Positions 34,690 to 43,434 of a stretch of 64,000 nt of DNA are shown in pieces (the stretch's first letter is position 1; every line of letters starts with the position of its first letter). Location of the stretch: NCBI GenBank assembly GCA_027307115.1, contig DAHUXN010000007.1, forward strand, positions 16,482-80,481, in the 5' to 3' direction. The stretch is from Acidobacteriota bacterium (lineage in GTDB: Bacteria > Acidobacteriota > Terriglobia > Acidiferrales > UBA7541). A program made the translations under genes and the position numbers. The notes beneath the pieces are model-generated. The model worked only from the letters and a program-made list of their open reading frames with translations. It had not been told where the DNA came from and ran no database searches.

Positions 34690-37389
34690 GTGACGCGCTG
34701 GCTTGCGAAGATTTCACTGCGTATGCGTTCCTTATTTCACAGGCGCACAGCGGATGGCGAACTGGACACGGAATTGCGTTTCCATCTCGAACGCCAGATT
34801 GCGGCGAATGTTTCGGCAGGAATGTCGCAGGCCGAAGCGCGGCGGGCGGCGATGCGTGAATTCGGCGGCGTGGAGCAACTGAAAGAGGAGTGCCGGGACA
34901 TGCGCGATACAAACTACATTCACGACTTCCTGCATGACCTTCGCTTCGGGCTGCGCATGTTGCGAAAGTCCCCGGGGTTCACCGCCGTCGCCATTCTTAC
35001 GCTGGCGCTCGGCATCGGCGCCAACACCGCCATCTTTGGCGTTATCGATTCGCTCCTTCTCCGTCCGTTGCCCGTGGAAAATCCGAGCCAACTCACGGTG
35101 CTTGCGTTCCGGCAAGGGAACGGGCCGTTGCTGACGCAATTTTCCATCGCTGATTTTCGCGATCTATGCTCGCAGACCGCCGGCTCTTTTTCCGACATGA
35201 TGGGCTTTCAACTTGGATTCGACGGCCTCAGTCTTGAAGGCAAAGCTGATCGCGCCTTAACCGCGTATGTCAGCGGCAATTTTTTCTCGATGCTGGACCT
35301 CAAGGCACATCTGGGCCGCCTGATTCTTCCCTCCGAAGGCGAGACGCCTGGCGCGGACCCAGTCATCGTCCTTTCCTACTCGTATTGGAAGGCGCACTTG
35401 GGAAGCGATCAGAGGATCATCGGCAAAAAAATCCTGGTAAATGGGCGACCGAACACCGTGGTGGGCGTCGCGCCGCAGGGATTTTATGGCTTATATCCTG
35501 CTCCGGGTGTGGAAGCGTATTTGCCGCTTGCCATGGTGAGCTCGGATGAGCCTGGCTGGCCCAGCGATGTGATGGTAAACCGCATCCTCCAGAATCTCTA
35601 CGTCGTCGGACGTCTGCGGCCCGGGGCGACTCTCCAAAGTGCGGGAGCCGCGCTGAATGTCGTCGCCCGTCGCCTGTCGACGCAATATCCCGAAAGCAAC
35701 AAGGGCATGACTGTCAGCGTCTACTCGGAGCGATTTGCGCGTCCCGATCCGGGAACCGCGGGCACGCTCATGAAAGTCGCCGCGCTGTTCCTGACTCTTG
35801 TGGCCATGGTTTTGCTGCTCGCTTGCGCGAACATCGCAAATCTGCTGCTGGTCCGCGCGACCGGCCGCGAACGTGAAATGGCCGTACGCGCGGCGCTCGG
35901 TGCAGGGCGCAATCGTCTAGTCCGTCAAATGCTCACCGAAAGCATTCTGCTTGCTCTCCTCGGCGGTCTGGCCGGACTGTTGCTGGGCTTGTGGGGCGGC
36001 CGGGCGATTGCTTCGATTGACTTGCACCAGGCGGTGGAGGTCCACCTCTATTCGGGATTCGATTGGCGCATTTTCGCTTACTCGTTCGCCGCGGCTCTGC
36101 TCACCGGTGTTTTAGTCGGCATGGTGCCCGCGTTGCGCGTTTCGCGCGCGCACATCGGCGCCGCGCTGCACGAATCGGGGCGCAGCATCGCCGCGGGCAA
36201 GAATCGGTTTCGCAGCGGCCTGGTTGTGCTGCAGGTTGCCGGCTCCCTGATGCTGCTGGTCATCGCCGGACTTTTTGCGCGCAGCCTCGTGGCCGTGCAA
36301 CACAGCAATCTCGGTTTCGATCCGCAGAACGTGGTCGAGTTGACCATGGATCCAACAGAGGTTGGACTCAACGAGACGCAGGGCCTCGCTTTCTACAATT
36401 CGGTTCTCGCACGCATCAACGCATTGCCGGGCGTGCAATCCGCCGCGCTCACTTCGACCGTTCCGATGGGCAACTACGGCAGCAACGACTATGTGAAGGT
36501 TTCGGACTACCAGAATCCTGCCGGGCAGGGATTGCCTCTCGTTTTTTACGGCGTTATTTCTGCCAGATTCTTCGAGACGATGCATATTCCGATCCTTCGC
36601 GGCCGGTCCTTCACTGAAGGCGACGTCAGCGGCTCTCCTTATGTCGCCATCGTGAGCCAGGCTTTTGCAAACCGCTTCTGGCCGAAGCAGAATCCGATCG
36701 GCAAACATTTCGCCAAGGTCAGCGGCGCCACCAATCCTCTCTATGAAGTGGTCGGAGTTGCAAAAGACGCTCGCTTTTCCGGCTTGACCGGGCCCATCGG
36801 CCCATTCTTCTATCTGCCGCTCGCGCAGAACTATGCTTTGGGAACCCTACAGACTCTGCAAATTCGCAGCGCTGCTGCGCCCGACGCGGTCATTCGCGAA
36901 GCGCAGGGAGTCGTGCGCAGTCTTGCTCCTGATTTGCCGCTTTTCAGCATTCAGACCATGGAGGAAGGACTTGACACTCTCAACGGCTTTCTGCTTTTTC
37001 AGTTGGGCGCTGGATTCGCGGCGGCCTTGGGCCTTCTCGGATTGATTTTGGCGATGGTCGGCGTGTACGGAGTTATTTCCTATTCGACGAGTCAGCGCAC
37101 GCACGAGATAGGCATCCGCGTTGCGCTCGGGGCTCAGCAGTCAGAAATTCTTAGAATGATCTTGCGGCAAGGTTTCCTGATCGTGGCGATGGGGTTGATC
37201 GTTGGAAGCGTAGCAGCATTCGCTTTCGCGCGCGTGATTAGCAATTTCCTCGTCGGCGTCAGCCCTGCTGACCCCGCAACGTACTTGATTGTCACAATTG
37301 TTCTCGGACTCGTCGCTTTGCTAGCGTGTTACATTCCGGCGCGGCGGGCGATCCGCGTGGATCCGACGGTGGCGCTGCGGTATGAGTGA
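34690..37389 (+). CDS. ADOP-type permease 2 (MacB/FtsX-like)
   Basis: An 899-residue permease of the same family as its upstream neighbour. The first 70 residues ([18 protein letters not shown] and onward) are nearly identical at DNA level to those of permease 1, and both end DPxVALRYE. Transmembrane units are at [20 protein letters not shown], the central FLTLVAMVLLLACANIANLLLVRA/REMAVRAALGA region, and the C-terminal LGLILAMVGVYGVISYSTSQRTHEIGIRVALGAQ. No internal duplication. I chose the GTG at 34690 because GAGG lies five bases upstream. It is 61 bases after permease 1 and shares the padR operon. Confidence 0.9.
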   Translation: MTRWLAKISLRMRSLFHRRTADGELDTELRFHLERQIAANVSAGMSQAEARRAAMREFGGVEQLKEECRDMRDTNYIHDFLHDLRFGLRMLRKSPGFTAVAILTLALGIGANTAIFGVIDSLLLRPLPVENPSQLTVLAFRQGNGPLLTQFSIADFRDLCSQTAGSFSDMMGFQLGFDGLSLEGKADRALTAYVSGNFFSMLDLKAHLGRLILPSEGETPGADPVIVLSYSYWKAHLGSDQRIIGKKILVNGRPNTVVGVAPQGFYGLYPAPGVEAYLPLAMVSSDEPGWPSDVMVNRILQNLYVVGRLRPGATLQSAGAALNVVARRLSTQYPESNKGMTVSVYSERFARPDPGTAGTLMKVAALFLTLVAMVLLLACANIANLLLVRATGREREMAVRAALGAGRNRLVRQMLTESILLALLGGLAGLLLGLWGGRAIASIDLHQAVEVHLYSGFDWRIFAYSFAAALLTGVLVGMVPALRVSRAHIGAALHESGRSIAAGKNRFRSGLVVLQVAGSLMLLVIAGLFARSLVAVQHSNLGFDPQNVVELTMDPTEVGLNETQGLAFYNSVLARINALPGVQSAALTSTVPMGNYGSNDYVKVSDYQNPAGQGLPLVFYGVISARFFETMHIPILRGRSFTEGDVSGSPYVAIVSQAFANRFWPKQNPIGKHFAKVSGATNPLYEVVGVAKDARFSGLTGPIGPFFYLPLAQNYALGTLQTLQIRSAAAPDAVIREAQGVVRSLAPDLPLFSIQTMEEGLDTLNGFLLFQLGAGFAAALGLLGLILAMVGVYGVISYSTSQRTHEIGIRVALGAQQSEILRMILRQGFLIVAMGLIVGSVAAFAFARVISNFLVGVSPADPATYLIVTIVLGLVALLACYIPARRAIRVDPTVALRYE

Positions 37390-37670
37390 GGTATGGTCGA
37401 CAGGTAATAGTTGAAAGCCGAGAGCAAAAATAAAACCGACAGTAAGACAAAAGCCAAAGTAAGAAAACAAAAGCCGAAAATCGCGGCGGCTCTTTATCCG
37501 GCCTCGCGCTCTGCATCGACGACAATGACGATTCGCGCGCGAAACTCATGCGACTGATGGGTCACTTTGCTCGTCGTTGCAAGCTGTAAGTCTCCAGTGT
37601 CTCCTTCCCATGGAATGGGCGAACCCAAAGTCGCCGGCTCCGTGTTAGATTCAGCAGGGATAGCACGCGC
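37390..37670. other. interval between ADOP permease 2 and the histidine kinase
   Basis: About 280 bases. The first part is A-rich with a repeated ACAAAAGCC (near 37448 and 37468). At 37500-37589 a plus-strand frame reads GLALCIDDNDDSRAKLMRLM and stops; it resembles the first strand and helix of a response-regulator receiver domain but has no start or continuation. The promoter of the two-component operon should lie here. Confidence 0.35.
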
Positions 37671-39098
37671 ATGTTTGAGCGACAGGACACCACCGCACAA
37701 AACGCCCTGGAAGACGTTCGCGTCGAGGCAGCCGGAGGTACAGTTCCCGCGGGAACGCGCCAACAAGCGAGCGGCGCAACCCAAGCAGAGGCGCGCCGAG
37801 AAGATGGCGAAGAAACGCTGCGACAACCCAAATTTGGCTGGATCGACGTGCTGTGGCTTGCGTTTTTGGGCGGACTGGCGGCGCTGCCTCCAGTTGCGGA
37901 AATCCACAAGCAACTCACGCTGATTGCTATTGGTTTGTTGCAGATTTTTGAGGGCCGCCTGATCGCATGGCGCCCGGGACGCGGCCGCATCTACAGCGTC
38001 CTCATCAAGATTCTGCTGGCCACGCTGCTGATCGGACACACCGGCGGAGTCAGCATCAACAGCGACTACTATCCGATTTTCTACGTGCCCGTGGTGACGG
38101 CGGCCATCTATTTTGGACCGCTCGCCACGCTGGGATGGACGGCGATTGCATCGCTCGCGTATTGCTCGTACCTGATTCAAGCAATTGTGATCGAGGATTA
38201 CGAGGTCTCACCCGCCGGACTTGGCATACTTGCGGCTCGAATTCTGTTTTTCTTTTTGGCGGCGCTGCTGGTGAACCGCTTCGTAATGGAGAATCGCCGG
38301 CAAGTGGAACGCCAGCGGGCGCTTTCCGCGACGCTCGAGGAATCGAATCAAAAGCTGCAGCAGGCACAGGCGGATGTGCGGCGAGCAGAACGTCTTGCCG
38401 CGCTTGGCCAGCTTTCCGCGGGACTGGCGCACGAAATTCGCAATCCACTGGGCATCATCAAAGGCTCGGCGGAAATGCTGAGCCAGAAGCTGGAAACCGC
38501 GCAGCCGGTGGCGAGCGAACTCGCAGGATTTATTTCGACCGAAGTGAACCGGTTGAACGGGCTGGTCTCCCGTTTCCTTGATTTTGCGCGGCCCTCGCAT
38601 CTGGCGCTTTCCTCCGTGAACCTTCCCGCCATTGTGGAGCGCGCGCTCGAATCGGCTCACAACCGGTATCCGAACGCGAATGTGGTTGTCGTGCGGCGTT
38701 TCGCGGAGAATCTGCCACAGGTGCTGGCGGACGAGCAGCTTTGCGAGCAGGTTTTCGTGAACTTGATTTTGAATGCGTATGAAGCCATGGGCGCGCAAGA
38801 AGAGAATGCGGCGGCGGAAAAGCGCGGAGGCACGCTGACGGTTTCAATCCTGCCGGAATGGCATCACGGGATTTCTGGAGTTGCAACAAAGGTGGAAGAT
38901 TCCGGTCCGGGAATCGCGGAAGAGATTCGGGAGCAGGTTTTCAATCCGTTCGTCACATCAAAGAAAACAGGCGTAGGGTTGGGGCTTTCGATTGTCGCGA
39001 AGATCGTGGATGATCATGGAGGGTCGATTCAGTTGAAATCGAAGCCGGGGCAGGGGGCGTGCTTCCGGGTATTTTTGCCGGCGGCGGCGAAACAGTAG
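37671..39098 (+). CDS. membrane histidine kinase (NtrB/ZraS-like)
   Basis: A 475-residue sensor kinase. A polar N-terminus of about 55 residues is followed by five or six hydrophobic helices (VLWLAFLGGLAALPPVAEI, YSVLIKILLATLLIG, YPIFYVPVVTAAIYFGPLATLGW, AARILFFFLAALLV). A short coiled coil leads to the H-box LAHEIRNPLGIIKGSAEML with His254. The ATPase shows the N-box NLILNAYEAMG, DSGPGI, F-box NPFVTSKKTG and GLGLSIVAKIVDDHGG. Absence of a periplasmic domain suggests it senses something in the membrane. It is 23 bases upstream of its response regulator. Confidence 0.93.
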   Translation: MFERQDTTAQNALEDVRVEAAGGTVPAGTRQQASGATQAEARREDGEETLRQPKFGWIDVLWLAFLGGLAALPPVAEIHKQLTLIAIGLLQIFEGRLIAWRPGRGRIYSVLIKILLATLLIGHTGGVSINSDYYPIFYVPVVTAAIYFGPLATLGWTAIASLAYCSYLIQAIVIEDYEVSPAGLGILAARILFFFLAALLVNRFVMENRRQVERQRALSATLEESNQKLQQAQADVRRAERLAALGQLSAGLAHEIRNPLGIIKGSAEMLSQKLETAQPVASELAGFISTEVNRLNGLVSRFLDFARPSHLALSSVNLPAIVERALESAHNRYPNANVVVVRRFAENLPQVLADEQLCEQVFVNLILNAYEAMGAQEENAAAEKRGGTLTVSILPEWHHGISGVATKVEDSGPGIAEEIREQVFNPFVTSKKTGVGLGLSIVAKIVDDHGGSIQLKSKPGQGACFRVFLPAAAKQ

Positions 39099-39121
39099 GG
39101 CAGAGGAGAAGCGCAAAATCG

Positions 39122-40492
39122 ATGGCGTCAATTTTGATCGTCGAAGATGAAGCCAAGATGCGTCGCTTGCTGGAGCTGAATCTGGGTGAAGAAGGGTTCA
39201 CCACGCACGCGGCGGCGGACGCCGAAACGGGCCTGAAACTTCTGAGCCAGGAAAAGATCGATCTGGTGGTGACGGACTTCAAGCTGCCGGGAATGAATGG
39301 CCTCGAATTCCTGCAAGCGATCAAGCGCGTGGACGCCGCGCTTCCCGTGGTGATTATGACCGCATACGGCTCGGTGGAATCGGCCGTGGAAGCGATGAAA
39401 GTGGGCGCGAGTGATTATGTGCTGAAACCGTTCTCGCTGGCGGAAATGGTGCTGGTGATACGCAAAGAGCTGGACGCATGCAAACTGCGCGACGAGAATC
39501 GCTCGCTTCGCGAAGCGCTCGGCCAGCGATACGAATACGCCAACGTGGTGGCCCAGGGCGAAAAAATGCAGGCCGTGCTGGCGCTGGTGGAACGCGTAGC
39601 GCCAACGAATTCCACCGTGCTGCTGGGCGGCGAGAGTGGAGTGGGGAAAGATTTAATCGCGCGCGCCATTCATGAGCATTCGCATCGCGCTTCCGGACCA
39701 TTTATAAAAATCAACAGCACCGCGATTCCGGAAAATCTGCTTGAGAGCGAACTCTTTGGTTATGAGAAAGGCGCGTTCAGCGGCGCGACGACGAGCAAAC
39801 CGGGGAAATTCGAATTGGCCGACAAAGGCACGCTGTTCCTCGATGAAATCGGCGATGTGCCGCCTGCAATTCAGGTGAAGTTGCTGCGCGTCCTGCAAGA
39901 GCGCCAATTCGAGCGGCTCGGAGGAACAAAAACTCTGAAAGTGGATGTGCGGTTGATTGCGGCTACCAACCGCGATCTTCGCGCGGCTCTTGAAGAGGGT
40001 ACGTTCCGCGAAGATCTATATTACCGGCTCAATGTGGTGGCAATCGACATTCCGCCTCTCCGCGAGCACAAAGAGGACATTCCCGCGCTGGCGGGCTTCT
40101 TTCTCGAACGATTTGCGCGGGAGTCCGGAAAGCCCGTGCGAGGAATAACGCCGGCGGCGATGCGGCTCCTGATGGATTTTCATTGGCCAGGCAATGTGCG
40201 GGAGCTCGAAAATATTCTGGAGCGCGGCGTTACGCTATCGTCCGGGCCGATGCTTGAGGCAAGCGACATTCACCTGGACACTCGCGCGGCGAACCATCAG
40301 GCAGGATCGGCGCCTGTCATTCCAGAAGGCATGACGCTCGACAAATGGGAGCAGGAAATCATTCGCGAGGCTTTGCGGCGCGCCAACGGAAACAAGAGTC
40401 AGGCGGCGCGAGCGTTGGGATTGTCGAGAAATGCGTTGCGTTACCGGTTGTCTCAAATGGGTGTGGATGACGCTGCAGAGAAAGAGCCCTAG
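39122..40492 (+). CDS. NtrC-family sigma-54-dependent response regulator
   Basis: A 456-residue regulator in three domains. The receiver (1-120) has the phosphorylation site Asp52 in [12 protein letters not shown] and KPFSLAEM. The AAA+ domain has Walker [10 protein letters not shown], the sigma-54 contact loop GAFSGA, and [23 protein letters not shown]. The C-terminal Fis-type helix-turn-helix is [32 protein letters not shown]. It should activate sigma-54 promoters when phosphorylated by the upstream kinase. The start at 39122 ([10 protein letters not shown]) follows AGGAG. The FecR gene downstream carries the expected promoter type. Confidence 0.95.
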   Translation: MASILIVEDEAKMRRLLELNLGEEGFTTHAAADAETGLKLLSQEKIDLVVTDFKLPGMNGLEFLQAIKRVDAALPVVIMTAYGSVESAVEAMKVGASDYVLKPFSLAEMVLVIRKELDACKLRDENRSLREALGQRYEYANVVAQGEKMQAVLALVERVAPTNSTVLLGGESGVGKDLIARAIHEHSHRASGPFIKINSTAIPENLLESELFGYEKGAFSGATTSKPGKFELADKGTLFLDEIGDVPPAIQVKLLRVLQERQFERLGGTKTLKVDVRLIAATNRDLRAALEEGTFREDLYYRLNVVAIDIPPLREHKEDIPALAGFFLERFARESGKPVRGITPAAMRLLMDFHWPGNVRELENILERGVTLSSGPMLEASDIHLDTRAANHQAGSAPVIPEGMTLDKWEQEIIREALRRANGNKSQAARALGLSRNALRYRLSQMGVDDAAEKEP

Positions 40493-40616
40493 GGAATCCC
40501 CTCCACCCCACCAATAACTTTCGGTGGCTGAAAACCACCACCGACGCACGAAAAGCACCGATTGCGGCGCACAGACGGAGATCGGGCCCCGGCAAGGTCA
40601 CGCCCAAGCTACTGTA

Positions 40617-40635
40617 TATATGACACTTACATATA
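40617..40635. promoter_or_regulatory. inverted repeat, candidate upstream activator site
   Basis: TATATG at 40617-40622 and CATATA at 40630-40635 with a 7-base centre, 20 bases upstream of the -24/-12 promoter. It is closer than usual for an NtrC-type enhancer (normally about 80 bases or more), so another role is possible. Confidence 0.3.
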
Positions 40636-40654
40636 GGAAGCACAGGGGCCTGTT

Positions 40655-40670
40655 TGGCACGGGCCGTGCT
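40655..40670 (+). promoter_or_regulatory. sigma-54 (-24/-12) promoter of the FecR/DUF6600 gene
   Basis: TGGCACGGGCCGTGCT matches the sigma-54 consensus TGGCACGNNNNTTGCW with one mismatch. The invariant GG (-24) and GC (-12) have the exact 12-base offset. Transcription would start near 40681, leaving a leader of about 48 bases before the ATG at 40729. An NtrC-family activator gene lies immediately upstream. Confidence 0.75.
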
Positions 40671-40728
40671 TTTAGGAATGCGAAGGTACTCGGTCTCGAC
40701 CGGGCGTTCCCGGCGGGAGGAAAACGTC

Positions 40729-43326
40729 ATGAAAAAGTATCTTGGAATATTGGTCGCGGTTCTGTTCTCGATGGCCGGAGGGGTTGGAGCGGTCCATGCG
40801 CAGTATTCGGACCAGAATGCGCAAGATCAAAACGCGCAGGTTCAAAATGCGCCCGATCAAGGGCAGGACGAAAATCAGCAGGTGCAGCCTGCTGTCGCGC
40901 GGCTCAGTGCGATTCAGGGCGACGTTTCCGTGCAGCGGGGCGACTCTGGCGACTGGGTGGCGGCGACGATCAATACGCCGCTGGAGGCTGGTGACCGGGT
41001 TTCGACTGGAAACGGCGGGCGCGCGGAAGTTCAGTTGGACTACGCCAACGTGATCCGTTTGGACGAAAACTCGACGATTAAAATCACTGACCTGACGGCC
41101 ACGCACATTCAAGTGCAGGCCGGACAGGGTTTGGTGGAGTACAGCGTATTCAAGAACAGCCAAACGGACGCCGAAATCGACACTCCCAATTCGGCCGTGC
41201 ATCCGCTGAGGAGCGGAGACTACCGCATTCAGGTGAATGGCGATTCCGACTCGCAACTTATTGTCCGCAGCGGGCAAGCGGAAGTATCCGAGCCGCAAGG
41301 CAGCACACGCATTGAAAGCGGGCAAATGATTGACGTTCAGGGCACGGACAATCCGCAATATCAAACATTGGACGCGTCGCCGAAAGACGATTTCGATCAA
41401 TGGAATGAAAACCGCGACCGCGCGATTCTGGATGCTCAAAGCTGGCAGCACACAGACCGGTATTACACCGGCACGCAGGACCTCGACGGACACGGCCACT
41501 GGGAAAACGTTCCTGATTACGGCCAAGTGTGGGTGCCCGATCAGGACTCTGGCTGGGCGCCGTATCGCGATGGCCAGTGGGTATGGGAGCCTTACTATGG
41601 CTGGACGTGGGTATCGTATGAGCCATGGGGTTGGGCGCCGTATCACTACGGCCGATGGTTCGTTTACGGCGGGAGCTGGGCGTGGTGGCCAGGCCCAGTG
41701 GGCGTATACGGAGGCTGGGGTTATAACCCGATTTGGTCGCCCGCTTATGTGTCGTTCTTTGGGTGGGGCGATGACTTCGATTTTGGGTTCGGATTCGGCA
41801 ACGTGGGCTGGCTGCCCTGCGGCCCCGGGGACTTCTTCACACCGTGGTGGGGCTTCGGTGTAACGCAAGTCAATTTCATCAGCTTCGCGGATCGTGACGA
41901 CTTCTTCCGCCGAGGTATCGGCGACCGCGGCTTCGGACGAGATCGCGGCTTCGGGCGGCGCGAGGATCCGCTTTTCCGCGGACGCAACGGCTTCTCGAAC
42001 ATCAGCCGCGTTGAAAATGACGCACGCATCCGAGGTGGCATCTCCTCGGTTCGCGGCAATGAATTCGGGCACGGCGATGCGAGATTCCAGCGCGGTATTG
42101 GGACTCAGCAGCTCCGCCAGGCGAGCTTTATGACGGGACGCCTGCCAGTGGCGCCGACGCGCAGCAGCCTGGGGCGTTTGCAGGGCAACGTCTCTCCGTC
42201 GATTGCGCGGACGGCAAACCTGAACAACCAGCACTTTTTCTCGCAGAGCAAGCCGTCGTATACTCCGCGGCCGTTCAACCAGCAGGAGCAGCGGGCGCAA
42301 CAGATGATCGCGAATTCCCGGACGCAAAATGGCGCGATGAACCGCGGATCTTTTAACGGTTCAAGGCTGCCAACAGCTCCGGCGATGCAACGGAACGGAG
42401 ACACACAAACGACGCGGCCATTCTCGAATGGCGGCAATGGGCGCGCGGTGAACGGGGCTGAAAATGGGCGGTTGAACAACACTCCGCCGCAGAGTAGCGT
42501 TCAACCGGGTTGGCACAACTTTGGCGGGAACGGGCGTCCAACGACACCGCAAGGCTCGATGCCGAATCGCGGCGCCACGCGGCAGCAAGTAACGCCAGGC
42601 CAGCAGCGGCCTAATACGTTCTCGCGGCCGTCTGCTCCGACCGTGCAACGTCCCGGATGGCACAGCTTTACGCCAGCTAATGGCGACAACAATCGTGGCG
42701 GCGGTTTCCGCCAGCCACCGGCTCCCGCGCGGATGAACCAGCCGACCACGTCGCGGCCGCCCGTACGATTCGAGCAGCAGAATCCGTCGGGGCAGCAGCG
42801 CCAAGGCGGAGGCGGATGGCGGACATTTACGCCGTCGCCGCAGCAATCGCGTCCAGCGGGGCGACCCAACACTGCGCCGTCGCGGCCAGGCTATCAGAAT
42901 TTCCATCCATCGAACTCGTCGCGCCCGTCGCTCGACATGCGGCAACCCATCGTTTCGCGCCGCGGGCCGTCAAATTACTACGGCGGCGGAACACCGCAAC
43001 GCTACGGTGGCGGCAGTCCGTATGGCAGGCCAAACAGCGGATATTCGCCGCGATCTTATGGCGGCCCCAGCCCATCTTATGGGCGACCGGGTGGCGGTGG
43101 CGGCTACCGAGGCGGCGCTCCTTCCTACAGTCGACCTAGCGGTGGCGGTGGCGGATATCGCGGGGGTGGCAGCCCTTCCTATAGCCGACCCAGCGGCGGT
43201 GGCGGTGGAGGATATCGCGGAGGTGGCGGCGGTTCGCGCGGAGGCGGTGGCGGCGGTCCCCGCGGAGGAGGCGGCGGTTCGCATGCGTCCGCGCCACATG
43301 GTGGCGGCGGAAGGCCTCACCGATAG
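40729..43326 (+). CDS. secreted FecR/DUF6600 protein with Gly-rich RGG-like tail
   Basis: An 865-residue secreted protein with signal peptide MKKYLGILVAVLFSMAGGVGAVHAQ. Residues about 60-200 form a FecR domain (LEAGDRVSTGNGGRAEVQLDYANVIRLDENSTIKI). Next comes the Trp-rich DUF6600 block (GHWENVPDYGQVWVPDQ, WVWEPYYGWTWVSYEPWGWAPYHYGRW). The remainder is low complexity: Asn/Gln/Pro-rich, then a Gly/Arg/Tyr tail with GYRGG and SYSRPSGGGGG repeats ending GGRPHR. A cell-surface or matrix role is likely; no enzyme motif is seen. The ATG at 40729 has GGGAGG upstream and a sigma-54 promoter. Confidence 0.85.
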   Translation: MKKYLGILVAVLFSMAGGVGAVHAQYSDQNAQDQNAQVQNAPDQGQDENQQVQPAVARLSAIQGDVSVQRGDSGDWVAATINTPLEAGDRVSTGNGGRAEVQLDYANVIRLDENSTIKITDLTATHIQVQAGQGLVEYSVFKNSQTDAEIDTPNSAVHPLRSGDYRIQVNGDSDSQLIVRSGQAEVSEPQGSTRIESGQMIDVQGTDNPQYQTLDASPKDDFDQWNENRDRAILDAQSWQHTDRYYTGTQDLDGHGHWENVPDYGQVWVPDQDSGWAPYRDGQWVWEPYYGWTWVSYEPWGWAPYHYGRWFVYGGSWAWWPGPVGVYGGWGYNPIWSPAYVSFFGWGDDFDFGFGFGNVGWLPCGPGDFFTPWWGFGVTQVNFISFADRDDFFRRGIGDRGFGRDRGFGRREDPLFRGRNGFSNISRVENDARIRGGISSVRGNEFGHGDARFQRGIGTQQLRQASFMTGRLPVAPTRSSLGRLQGNVSPSIARTANLNNQHFFSQSKPSYTPRPFNQQEQRAQQMIANSRTQNGAMNRGSFNGSRLPTAPAMQRNGDTQTTRPFSNGGNGRAVNGAENGRLNNTPPQSSVQPGWHNFGGNGRPTTPQGSMPNRGATRQQVTPGQQRPNTFSRPSAPTVQRPGWHSFTPANGDNNRGGGFRQPPAPARMNQPTTSRPPVRFEQQNPSGQQRQGGGGWRTFTPSPQQSRPAGRPNTAPSRPGYQNFHPSNSSRPSLDMRQPIVSRRGPSNYYGGGTPQRYGGGSPYGRPNSGYSPRSYGGPSPSYGRPGGGGGYRGGAPSYSRPSGGGGGYRGGGSPSYSRPSGGGGGGYRGGGGGSRGGGGGGPRGGGGGSHASAPHGGGGRPHR

Positions 43327-43331
43327 GGTTG

Positions 43332-43358
43332 TAAGGGCTTCTCTCAACCTAGCCCTTA
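43332..43358. terminator. hairpin between convergent genes, candidate bidirectional terminator
   Basis: TAAGGGCT at 43332-43339 and AGCCCTTA at 43351-43358 form a perfect 8-bp stem with an 11-base loop, six bases after the FecR-protein stop and 77 bases beyond the convergent murJ stop. The following T tract is short (CCCTTTCC). Confidence 0.45.
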
Positions 43359-43434
43359 GCCCTTTCCATACCGTACCGGGCTGTGGGTTCGTAGCCTAGG
43401 AAACGAAAAGTTCGAGCCAATTCACCGCAACCTG

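Noticed and set aside
40522..40543. CGGTGG/CCACCG hairpin after the response-regulator gene as terminator
   Set aside because: The stem is short and no T tract follows on either strand.
40672..42327. 551-residue minus-strand open frame opposite the FecR/DUF6600 gene
   Set aside because: It is a compositional shadow of a GC-rich repetitive gene; no domain, no RBS, and the plus-strand product is a clear known family.
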